Source: Odontocerum albicorne
Lineage: Eukaryota > Arthropoda > Insecta > Trichoptera > Odontoceridae
DNA: 64,000 bases
NCBI GenBank assembly: GCA_949825065.1
Contig: OX463863.1
Span: forward strand, 18,461,240-18,525,239
Direction: 5' to 3'
Of this stretch, positions 53,877 through 64,000 are shown piece after piece; the stretch's first letter is position 1; each line of letters begins with the position of its first letter. Under the pieces are notes generated by a model, which did no database searches, had not been told where the DNA came from, and saw only the letters and a program-made list of their open reading frames with translations. The translations under genes and the position numbers were made by a program.

Positions 53877-56837
53877 ATGATGCTGGAAGGGAACGATGAT
53901 GCTGATGAGATTATCAGCGTAATTGGCTTTCATACGAATAATATCTCACCCTTTAGATCACTTATGAGTGATTATCGGCAACTAAAAATTATTCATCTAA
54001 ACATACGCAGCTACGATAGAAACTTCGATGATATTATTGTTTTCCTATCAGATCTAAATGCTGATTTTGACTTGATTATTCTAACGGAGTGTTGGATCAA
54101 GGACAAGTTTCTGCCAAAACACTAACACGGTTACAACATACATAAATCTACACATAATATAACTCAGAATGAGGGAGTTGTGGTATATGCAAAAAAAGAT
54201 CTTGAGATTATTGTCACTGAAATAAGCGTCACTGCCGCTAATGTGTTGAGGATCCAACTGAATATGCAGACTATAATTGCTGTTTATCGTCCTCCACATA
54301 TGCATGATATTGAGTCCTTTTTGGTGGGTCTCGATCAATTGATTAGGCAAAGTTCTCGGGAGGTCGTGCTTGTGGGGGATGTGAACATTGATATATTGGT
54401 GGAAGATCAGATAAATACCTTGAAGTACCTAGAGCTAATGACTTTTCATGGATTGATTCCTTTTATCACGACTCCCACACGCGTGACTTTGGGCTCGGGT
54501 TCCTGCATTGATCACGCAATGGTGAGAACTCGGCAGTAGGCTGGAGCAGGGGTGTATGAGACAACAATTACTGACCATTACGCAATTATATTGGGGTTTT
54601 CAGAGGGTGCGGGCAGACATATAGGGATGGGCATGAAGAGAAAAAGAATCACGAGCATACCAGAGCTCTTCCACTCCCTTGATTCGGAAAATTGGCAAGA
54701 CACTCTCAAGTCCCATAATGTAAATGAAGCTCTGGAGAGCTTTATTAATGCTTTTAACTTCCATATCAACTCAGCCACACAGACAATACACAGTAGAAGC
54801 AGAAGGTACACAAATCTCAAGCCTCGGATCACTGATGGATTGATTTATTGTATACGCAAAAGAGATCATCTGCACCGAGAACTCAAGACATGCAGTGATC
54901 CACACTCAATAACATTTTACAAACAATACAGGAATACATGCAAGAACCTCATCCAAAAGGCAAAGGAAAGTTACTATAGAGCAAAGATTGAAGCCTCAAA
55001 CAGTGATCAAAAGATAATTTGGAGTGTTATCAGGGACATCACCGGTACAGTGAGAGAGAGAAATGCCCCTTCTACATTAAACATTGATGGCACAAAAATA
55101 TCATTGACACAGGAACCACAAAAGTTTTGTAGTGGCATTAACGAATATTTCGCCAATGTAGGCAATAATCTCGCACGTAACATACTTGATAGGAACGAAA
55201 CGACTGAACAGTCATTGAATGACGCTATTCTTCATTCTTTAAAAGTACCCGAATATACCTTTTATCTGACGCCAATGTCGGAAAAAGAAGTTCTAGCTAC
55301 TATTAACACACTCAAGGCAAGTAGCGCCCCGGGGCCTGATCAGATTACATCTGCACTGGTAAAATACACTCAAAGATTTATAGCACTACCACTGAAACAT
55401 GTAATAAATTTGAGTTTAAGAGGTGTAACTTTCCCAACTGCATTAAAACGTTCGCATATTGTCCCAATACACAAGGGAGGCTCGATGGATGACTTAAAAA
55501 ATTATAGACTCATATCTCTACTGAGCATTCTCTCAAAAAATATTGAGAAAATACTGAAGGACCGTTTGATGAAATTTTTCAATATGCACAACATTATCTC
55601 TCCTAATCAGTTTGGGTTCCAAAGGAATGTGGGAACTGAAACTGCTTTGCTTAGTCTAGTAAACAGCCTTACCACCACTTTGTATAATAAGGAAGCATGT
55701 TTGGCAGTTTTTTTGGACCTTGCACAGGCTTTTGATACAGTGTCTCACCGAATATTACTTTACTTACCAGATTGATGGAGGTGGGCATATGTGGGCGATC
55801 TTCTAGTTGGTTCTCTTCATACTTGTCTGATAGAACTCAGAGAGACAAATTGGGTGATAGTGTATTTGGTGAGCCTCTTTTTGTGAGATTCGGAGTACCT
55901 CAAGGTAGTGTTCTGGGACCTATATTGTTCCTGATATATGTCAATCAGTTGTGTAATCTTTCTATCAGGGGTAAGATTATTACTTTTGCGGAAGACACGG
56001 TTCTTCTATTCGAGGGCCGAACATGGGATGATGTATTCTTAAAGGCTAACGAAGAATTACGTGTAGTTAAAGAATGGATGGACTCAAATTTATTGACTCT
56101 AAATTCCCAAAAAACTAAATACATCACATTTAACATATCTACAAGAACTCAAGCACCTACAAATAAATACATAACACTACACACTTGTTCACCCATGGCT
56201 AACTGTAGTTGTGTTTCCTTGGAAAGGGTTGATAGTATAAAGTACCTTGAAGTTTATGTGGATCAGTTCCTTCGTTGGGAGGTCCATATTAACACTTTGA
56301 GCGCAAAAATCAGAAAACTAGGATACATATTCCGTATGATTCGAAATGTGCTCAGTGAAAATATTCTTAAAAGTATATACTTCGCCTTATGTCAGTCAGC
56401 ACTTTCTTACGGTATATCAGTTTGGGTGGATGCACCTTAACCAAAAACACATATTGCAGGTTTCCCAAAAATTGATTGTGAAAATAATTAATTAACTTCC
56501 TGCTCGGTATCCCACGGCGGAGCTTTTCAGAAAGTATCAGGTCCTGAACATAGCCATTTTGCATCTCAAATCCATTCTCTGGCAGTATCATCGAGAGGAA
56601 GGGAAGATGCAGACTCAGCAGAGACACATGACACGCATGGCAACTAATGAAATGTTCACCATCCCTAGAGTTAAAACCTTTTTTGCCCGAAGGCAATATG
56701 CTTATTTGGCTCCCATTACAAACAATGGCGTGCTGATTTCAATAAAGGTAAAGGTAGTAAAACCATTTCGACAGTCGATCGGAGCGTGGTTGTTATTGCG
56801 ACAGGATTTTGAGTACTTGGGCTTTCAGGATGAATGA
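53877..56837 (+). pseudogene. LINE A ORF2, copy III
   Basis: Longest open piece of the three (54552-55775, 407 codons, endonuclease end through NQFGFQ and FLDLAQAFDTVSH). Breaks: shared stop after LPKH (54123), stop after VRTRQ (54537), TTACT frameshift near 55760, shared C-terminal break (56438). The catalytic motif reads FAEDTVLLF, with the first Asp changed to Glu, in addition to KNYRLISLL for KNYRPISLL. Confidence 0.85.
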
Positions 56838-57383
56838 CGAGTGGAAAGGATTTGTGTGAGTTCGTGAGTGTGGGTTTCTTCTTGTTGTTTTAATTTTGGT
56901 TGTTTTTGTATTTGTGTTTCTGTGTATTTTTTGTTTTAATTTTAATTTTTATTCTTATGATTGTGTGCGGTATGTTGTGGGATGAATATTTTTGGTCCTT
57001 CTGGAGTGTTAAATTTCGCAAAATGTTTCCTGTTGTAGTTGAGTGCCACTGTTTGTCAGGTTGATGAGAGCGTGCAACGGGGTTTTTTTTTGTGTAATCA
57101 AAAATTGGAAAGAAGTATGGATTTGTTTTTTCATGCTAAATATTCTCAGTGAGATACAGGCAAAAGCTTAATTTACTGGGGATACGACAAATGAAAGGCA
57201 ACAAACCCAGACACATTAAAATTGTATGTCTAAATCACCTTACCTATTTTTTTTTCGCAAATTGTGTATATTTCTTGTCATGTGTAATAATAAAATAAAA
57301 ATAACGGTATATTAATTTCACTGTTTTTGGCCATTTTTTTAAATAAATACTTTAAAAACTTTTTACTTATATTTCATTAATCT

Positions 57384-57537
57384 CGGACCTCTAACAACGG
57401 ATCTCTAACAACGGATCTCTAACCACGGATCTCTAACCACGGATCTCTAACAACGGATCTCAAACCACGGGTCTCTAACAACGGATCTCTAATCACGGAC
57501 CTCTAACAACGGATCTCTAACCACGGATGTCTAGCAA
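57384..57537 (+). repeat. 14-bp minisatellite, 11 units (unit III)
   Basis: Same unit number and order. The fifth unit is ACAA where the others have ACGA, and unit six reads CTCAAACCA. Confidence 0.95.
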
Positions 57538-57687
57538 CGCTATGCTACCATGTTAAGTTTATTTAATACGGACAAATTCTAATACATGACTTGCTCCTTA
57601 TAAAGGCACAATATTTTTGGACACTACAAAACGTTTTGTAATAATACTGAACAAAATATATTTAGAGCATTGTGACACAGAGTATTG

Positions 57688-58014
57688 TCAATATGGTGAA
57701 TACAAAATGTACCCACAAATCAACAACACATCGAACTTACTTTTTTGTTTATTTGATTTCCATGCATCCATTTTTTTATGAATAACTTTTTGAACCGGTG
57801 AATGCATTTGTGGTCCTCGTATTGATTTATTCAAAACACTCAATTTTCCCAAAATTTCAAACAAATAGGCAAGTTTTACGATAAAGTTATCATTCCTTAA
57901 CAAATTGGCCTCTTTATCATAATTTTCAACAAGAAAAATTGCAATCTCTTCTTTGAGTTCAAACACCCATTGAATGACTTTTGCACGAGATAGCCAGCGC
58001 ACTTCTCAATAGTA
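57688..58014 (-). pseudogene. hAT transposase fragment (ZBED-like), copy III
   Basis: Copy of 12700-13026 with LFEILGKLSVLNKSIRG. Confidence 0.7.
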
Positions 58015-58126
58015 TAATAGTGATGTATAAATAACAAATCCTCTAATTTATTCTGAAATGGCTAATCATTTTCACCGTAAAAAACATACATTTTACATAT
58101 CAGTAGAAACGGAAATACATTGGACA

Positions 58127-58700
58127 GATTAGAGGTCATAGAAATTTTTAAGTCAGTGCATCGAGGTGACCATCTGGCAAACACATATATTCCAAAAATC
58201 TCGCCGCTGCTCGCCGAGATTGTCTCCTCCCTCCCTCCACACATTGTCCCCAAGTCCAAATGTTTACTGTCAGGAGCATGTGTGTCGGTATCAATTCGAA
58301 CAGAATTCAGTCTTGTTTGTGATCTTCTGATGATGACGTGAAAGTCTTGAAATCGGTAGGGTTATACCGTTACAAAAAGTGAAATAAACAGTGCTTAATA
58401 AAACAAATTACAATAGATTAGAGGCCATATAAATTTCTAGGTCAGTGCACCTGGAAAATGCATATATTCCAAGAATATCGCTGCTGCTCGCCGAGGTTGT
58501 CTCCTCCCTCCCTCAACACACAGTCAACAACCCGAATGGTTATCGTTAGAAGCATGTATGTCGGTATCAGTTCGAACAGAATTCAATCTTGTTTGTGATC
58601 CTCTGATGATGACGGGAAAGTCTTGAAATCGGTAGTGTTATATCGTTACAAAAACTGAAATAAACAGTGCTTAATAAAACAAATTACAATATCAAAGAAA
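58127..58700 (+). repeat. 289-bp direct repeat, both copies full (unit III)
   Basis: Copies begin at 58127 and 58416, and both end near ACAGTGCTTAATAAAACAAA. This is the undamaged form of 13127-13515 and 32875-33255. Confidence 0.85.
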
Positions 58701-59785
58701 ATAGGTTTCGTGTTGTATATATCATCTATCTTATTTTAATTTCAACTCATTTAATCTTGTACTTTCTGAACTAAGTGAAACTAATTATTTATCCATTAAT
58801 TTGCAAATGTTCCATCTATGATATTCTGCAAAATCCCGCAAAATGATATTCTGCAATGCAATTCTGCAAAACGAAGAAGAAGAAAGCAACCAGTGCTAGG
58901 TAGCGAGAGAGAGAGAGAATTTGTGAGAGAGAGAGAGAGAATGGTTATTTCTATGGCATCATTTGACACCTGTCATCGCTTGAGACGCGTATATTCCTTT
59001 ACATATAAGAACTCACAGGTGTAAATCAAGAAGAAAATACAACGTATCTTGTGTATTCTCCGTACATAAAAGTTTACGGTCATTATTTAAGAAGGTAGAG
59101 ACACCGCGTATACTCCATCAGATATAGGAGTGCATGGCCATTATTAAAATAAAGAGTGTGTTATTTTTGTTAAATTGAACTGACAATTAGGTATTAATTG
59201 TATGTGATTTATTTTGTCTGTATTATTTCCCCGTTTTTTTAGAGTTGATTACGGTATTGATTTAGTGGTTCATTCTGATCGCTTCACTGTGATTGTTTGT
59301 ATCAGTGTGCACTGCTTGATATAGTGGAATTTTGTGTTTTATAAAGGCATATTTTTGCCTCAGTTCATTTTGGCAGTTGATCTGCTGGGGTAGCGATCAC
59401 GGTAACATCAGTTTAATTGAGGTTTTGCACCTTTTTTCCATGAACTATATTAGTTATTTTACATTAAAATAAAGGTTTTTGGTTTAAACTTGACTAACTT
59501 CACTTTTGATTAAAAATAACATTTTGATGCCATTTAAAATGTACTGTTTCATCCATTCTAAAATAGATGTAGTGTAATGCATGTGTCCAGTGTCCATATA
59601 ACATCACAAATATTTTTAGAAGAACTCACAAAAATAAATCTACACACACCACTGACAAAGAAGATGGTCATGTCAGGAAAGTTATCATTTAAGAATATCT
59701 GGAACTGAATAAGTTTTATGCTTCTCCATGTCAAATGGTTGAACATATTATAAACTCAATGTTTGAATATTTCGAATGATTCCAG
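58701..59785 (+). other. Chimeric upstream region of gene A4
   Basis: Type-B sequence up to about 59560 (TATAAAGG, GAGGTTTTGCACC, ATCCATTCTAAAATAGATG) and type-A sequence by about 59700 (GAACTGAATAAGTTTTATGC as in A3, ATTTCGAATGATTCC). It also has two GAGAGA runs (58908-58942) absent from the other copies. Confidence 0.7.
59340..59365 (+). promoter_or_regulatory. Possible core promoter of gene A4 (type B)
   Basis: TATAAAGG and TCAGTT as in B1 and B2, although the gene downstream is type A. Confidence 0.4.
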
Positions 59786-59792
59786 GTCATAG

Positions 59793-61658
59793 ATGGATCC
59801 TCAGCTACACAAAAGGAGCGCAGAAGTAATGGTGAAAGAAGAAAAGGCAGAAGACGGAGATACTGCAGCAATGTTCCTCCAGTATATCAGTATACATGAG
59901 GCAGATATCAAGCAGGAATGTGCACAAGATATCAGCGCAGATACCAAACATGATGATGATAATCCTACAGACCCAAGTACACTTATATCGTTACAATTGC
60001 GATAGATAATTTGCGATAGATATTGCAATATTGCGATAGATAATTTATTAAATATCAGAAATCCACTTTAAAACAATTTGATTGACACGCCAACAAGCAC
60101 AACGTAATGGTTGCCAAACGGAAAGACTTAAGAAAATTTATTTACAAAAATGACAATACGTGTATATCAATTTTTGTTTGATTACTTCAGTAGATTTGAT
60201 CTTGTATGTTTTTTTTTGTAGATGTTATAGCCCAGCCATCTTGTGATACATTCAGTAAAGTAGTGACCTCAGAAATGAGTTTACTGAAGAAATCCCACGA
60301 TTTTGAATTGGAAGGTTGTTCAGATTTTTTCATAAAACAAGAAAATGTAGAAGAGGACACTGCGCCAGTATTCCCTGATTTTGCTATTGATATACAGGAA
60401 CCGGATATTAAAAAGGAATGTGATCGGGTCAGTAACACAGAGACTGTTGATGTTTGCGACACGCATGCAATAACAAGTGAGTGTAAATATTTGGATTATA
60501 TTCTGAATGAGTTTTTCACTTTCTCATTAAATTATCAACAACGTAATCTTTTTTATTGTGGCTTAAAATAGGATTCAAGTTAAGTCAACACAAACAATAA
60601 AGGTAAAATGTTTGTTTCATTCCCTGTTTATTTTTTTCTTAGTTGACAATTCAATACAATAAATCGAAAAACAAACATTTGAGCAATGCTTGGTTACAAA
60701 AAGATAATCTATGATCTTTCTTTTAAACCCTTCAATATTTTTTCTTCATTTTCACATGTTTTTAGGTTCAGGTGATATGAGTAACCAATTCAGTAAAAAA
60801 AAATGCAGTGAAAACATTTTTCATGGCAATTCTCACAAAAGGACACACTGTGAAGGGAATCCTTACAGATGTGGACTATGTGAGAAGACATTGTCACGAA
60901 AATGCCATTTAAAATCTCATGAAAGGATCCATAGTGGAGAGAAGCATTACAGCTGTGGAAAATGTAACAAGATATTCTCAGATAAAAGTAGTTTAAAAGT
61001 TCATGAAAGGATACATAGTGGAGAAAAGCCTTACAGCTGTGGACAATGTAAGAAGACATTCTCAGATAAAAGTAATTTAAAAGTTCATGAAAGGATACAT
61101 AGTGGAGAAAAGCCTTACAGCTGTGGACAATGTAAGAAGACATTCTCAGTTAAAAGTAATTTAAAAGCTCATGAAAGGATACATAGTGGAGAAAAGCCTT
61201 ACAGCTGTGGACAATGTAAGAAAACATTCTCACGACACTTTTGTTTAAAATCTCATGAAAGGATTCATAGTGGAGAAAAGCCTTACAGCTGTGGACAATG
61301 TAATAGACCATTCTTACGAAAAACTGATTTGAAATATCATGAAAGAATTCATACTGGAGATAAGCCTTACAGCTGTGCACAATGTGATAAGACATTCTCA
61401 AAAAAAATATATTTGAAATCTCATTCAATGATACATAGTGGAGAAAAGCCTTACAGCAGTGGACAATGTAAGAAAACATTCTCACGACACTTTTGTTTAA
61501 AATCTCATGAAAGGATTCATAGTGGAGAAAAGCCTTACAGCTGTAGACAATGTAAGAAGACATTCTCATGTAAAATTATTTTAAAACAACACGAAATTAT
61601 TCATAGTGGAGAGAAACCTTACAGCTGTGGGCAATCTGATAAAATGTTCTCACAATAA
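59793..61658 (+). CDS. Zinc-finger gene A4 (finger-expanded, truncated)
   Basis: Exons 59793-59976, 60222-60476 and 60766-61658, phase 1, 443 aa. It has three fingers not in A1 or A3 at this place: PFLRKTDLKYHERIHTGDKP, FSKKIYLKSHSMIH and a second RHFCLKSHERIH finger whose first Cys is Ser (YSSGQC). The next-to-last repeat reads CGQS (second Cys lost) and the shared TAA follows at KMFSQ (61656-61658). The four psi-K-x-E motifs are retained. It may be expressed from a type-B promoter. Possibly a decaying copy. Confidence 0.75.
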
Positions 61659-62580
61659 TGTTATTTAAAGGGTCATGAAAGGATCCATAGTGGAGAGAAG
61701 CCTTACAGCTGTGGACAATGTACGAAGACATTCTCAGATAAAAGTAATTTAAAAGCTCATGAAAGGATACATAGTGGAGAAAAGCCTTACAGCTGTGGAC
61801 AATGTAAGAAGACATTCTCACGACAATTTTGTTTAAAATCTCATGAAATGATTCATAGTGGAGAAAAGCTTTACAGCTGTGGGCAATGTGATAAGACATT
61901 CTTACGAAAAAATGAGTTGAAATCTCATGAAAGGATTCATAGTGGAGAAAAGCCTTACAGCTGTGGACAATGTGATAAGACATTTTCACTAATAGATTAT
62001 TTAAAATCTCATGAAAGGATTCATAGTGGAGAAAAGCCTTACAGCTGTGAACAATGTGATAAGACATTCTCACGACAATTTTGTTTAAAATCTCATGAAA
62101 TGATTCATAGTGGAGAAAAGCTTTACAGCTGTGGACAATGTGATAAGACATTCTTACGCAAAGGTGATTTAAAATCTCATGAAAGGATTCATAGTGGAGA
62201 AAAGCCTTACAGCTCTGGACAATGTGATAAGACATTTTCACTAATACATCATTCAAAAGCTCATGAAAGGATTCATAGTGGAGAAAAGCCTTATAGCTGT
62301 GGATAATGTGATAAGACATTCTTACGAAAATTCCATTTTAAATCTCATGAAAGGATTCATAGTGGAGGAAAGCCTGACGGCTGTGGACAATGTGGAATAA
62401 CATTCTCTTCTAAAAATAATTTTTGAAATATGAAAGTGTTCATAGTGGAGAGAAGCCTTACAATTTATGGATTATGTGATAAGAAATTGTTTCGAAAACG
62501 TGATTCACAGTTGAGGGAAGCCCTACTACAGCTGTGAAACACGTATGAAGACATTATCTGATTATGCAAATTTCATTTAA
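61659..62580 (+). pseudogene. Detached 3' fingers of gene A4
   Basis: In-frame fingers continue after the stop to TAA at 62304, but the FLRKFQLKYHEKIH finger of A1/A3 is missing, an 84-base deletion between repeats; the following finger has CEQC. Degraded fingers follow to about 62540. Confidence 0.85.
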
Positions 62581-62902
62581 TTATGTATATATTGGTCATG
62601 ATAAAACCACACTTTTGTCAAAAATGTGTTTTTTTGTGTACGAGTAGTTGGTCTTTATATATATGAAAACATAACCTGGGAAAAGCTCGAATTAAAAATA
62701 ATTATTTGTGTCTCTTATTCAATTAAAGCAATACCTCGTATCCCATTTTGTCCACGGCAATACCTCGTAAAGAGTGTTAAGCGATAGTGCTATAGAATTA
62801 TTAACAAACATGACCGCCCGTTGACTGAAATGACGTGCATAACCCTCATTATTCACTGTACTATAGTCCACGTGCTAGTTGTTTTGACATTTGATGTAGT
62901 GA
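62581..62902 (+). other. Spacer 3' of gene A4
   Basis: Copy of 3801-4133. No gene seen. Confidence 0.4.
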
Positions 62903-63607
62903 ATGTATTCGTTCAACGAAACCGATTCAGATAAATCTGCATCAACATTTGCTTCACTTGTAGATTACATAAAGAATTATTGCCCTCAAGATAAAGAAGT
63001 AATTATATTCAGTGATGGTTGTACCTACCAAAATAGGAATAATATTTTGGCAAATGCATTGCTAGACCTATCAATAAGAAGAGAGCAAAAAATTTCTTGA
63101 GCGAGGGCATACGCAAATGGAATGTGACTCTGTCCTTAGTTGTATTGAAAAAAAAATAAAAACTGAGAAATATATTTACCTAGTACGTATCTCTCTGTAT
63201 CAAAGGAAGCGAGAAAAACTCGATTTCCTTATAAGGCCAAATGGATGAACTATGATTTTTTTAATGATTTTAGTGATTACAAATCACTGCGACTTTAAAG
63301 CATAATGCCGGGGAGAAGTAAGGTTGCAGCCTGCGAGCACTTCAATATTACAATAGAACGATAAAATATAAATTAGATTTTACAAGTGATTGGCAAGATC
63401 TACCTCGGAGATTAAAAAATGTAAGCCAGAGAATTGAATGGCCAAAACTTAATTCATCTCCGAGGAAAGTAGCTTTACAAAAAAATCGTCATCTCCAAGA
63501 ACCTTAATCAGCCATTCCTCCAGATTGTTCCTCTTCCTATGACTGCCTTCCTCACGAATAACACTTTGGAAATTGTAGACTATTTGAACCAGAAGTACTA
63601 GGATAAA
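62903..63607 (+). pseudogene. Transposase-like remnant after A4
   Basis: Copy of 4134-4846 with SDGCTYQNRNNILANALL and WMNYDFFNDF, further damaged around 63295-63340, where an 18-base piece is lost. Confidence 0.5.
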
Positions 63608-64000
63608 TAAATTATAATGTATAAAGTGTGTGTTTTTATATAGTTGGGTATTACTTCTCTGGGTCATATGTTATATATTTTAAAAACAATCATATTGGTC
63701 ATATTATGTAATATAAATACTATTTTAGCATGTTCCTGTTTTGTATAGTGATTTTAAAATGAATTATGTATAAAGTGTGTGTTTTTATATAGTTGGGTAT
63801 TACTTCACTGGGTCATATGTTATATATTTTAAAAACAATCATATTGTTCATATCATGTAATATAAATACTATTTTAGCATATTCCTGTTTTATATAGTGA
63901 TTTTTAAATGAATTATAATATATAAAGTGTGTGTTTTTATTGTAACAAGGATAACTCCATTTCCTTATGAAGCCAAATGGCTGAACTGTATAAAAACTGA
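63608..64000 (+). repeat. About 150-bp AT-rich tandem repeat, cut by window end
   Basis: Two and a half units as at 4847-5450. The array continues beyond the window. Confidence 0.8.

Larger units (their letters stand above)
53331..57304 (+). mobile_element. LINE A copy III, inactive
   Basis: Same insertion site, truncation and 3' end as copies I and II. The closest relative is copy I (shared TTACT duplication). Confidence 0.85.
46566..59600. repeat. Tandem segmental duplication, unit III
   Basis: Repeats gene A, AT block, TIR element, SINE-like repeat, copia, LINE A, minisatellite, hAT fragment and type-B upstream sequence. 1.6 kb downstream of A3 is deleted. At about 59.56-59.70 kb the B-type upstream changes to A-type sequence, so gene B and the LINE B/MOGS/hAT block are missing. 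Confidence 0.85.

Overview
The window looks like a draft-assembly piece of an AT-rich insect genome (arthropod is firm, order is not). Evidence: multi-exon C2H2 zinc-finger genes with GT-AG introns, an intact insect-type mariner, non-LTR retrotransposons of RTE and jockey/CR1-like type, a degraded copia gag, hAT, pogo and Tc1/mariner-related remnants, a tRNA-derived SINE-like repeat, and one run of 200 Ns.

Layout. The window is a tandem segmental duplication. A unit holds a type-A zinc-finger gene, AT-rich repeats, a TIR element carrying a transposase N-terminus, a tRNA-like repeat, a copia gag remnant, a LINE (called LINE A here) inserted in that remnant, a 14-bp minisatellite, a hAT fragment, a type-B zinc-finger gene, a second LINE and TIR element, a host-exon fragment, an RTE LINE tail and a hAT 3' end. 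Unit I is 1-20003, with the gap at 17348-17547. Unit II is 20004-46565. Unit III starts at 46566. At about 59.6 kb type-B upstream sequence switches into another type-A gene, and that block runs off the right edge. Genes are A1 (1205), B1 (14552), A2 (21208), B2 (34296), A3 (47782) and A4 (59793), all on the + strand.

Each gene has three coding exons with phase-1 junctions. Exons 1 and 2 encode two diverged copies of one ~30-residue acidic module with a psi-K-x-E motif at both ends. Exon 3 encodes a 28-residue C2H2 finger array with HSGEKP linkers. B1 and B2 are open (553 aa, 13 fingers). A3 is the longest (603 aa). A1, A2 and A4 share a nonsense codon in the same finger. Finger number differs between copies, so the family is evolving by duplication, finger gain and loss, and gene conversion.

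Unit II carries about 7.0 kb (37091-44114) where unit I has only the 200-N gap: a 640-bp microsatellite, a complete 1287-bp mariner with an open transposase, a small GC-rich two-exon locus, and a 2.77-kb pogo-like element with a nested LINE. The most unusual contents are fragments of unrelated housekeeping genes next to, and antisense to, RTE LINE tails: an exon of lipoyl(octanoyl) transferase (28554-28763) and an exon of mannosyl-oligosaccharide glucosidase (19037-19176 and 45604-45737). All recognition is from reading the sequence; no database search was run.
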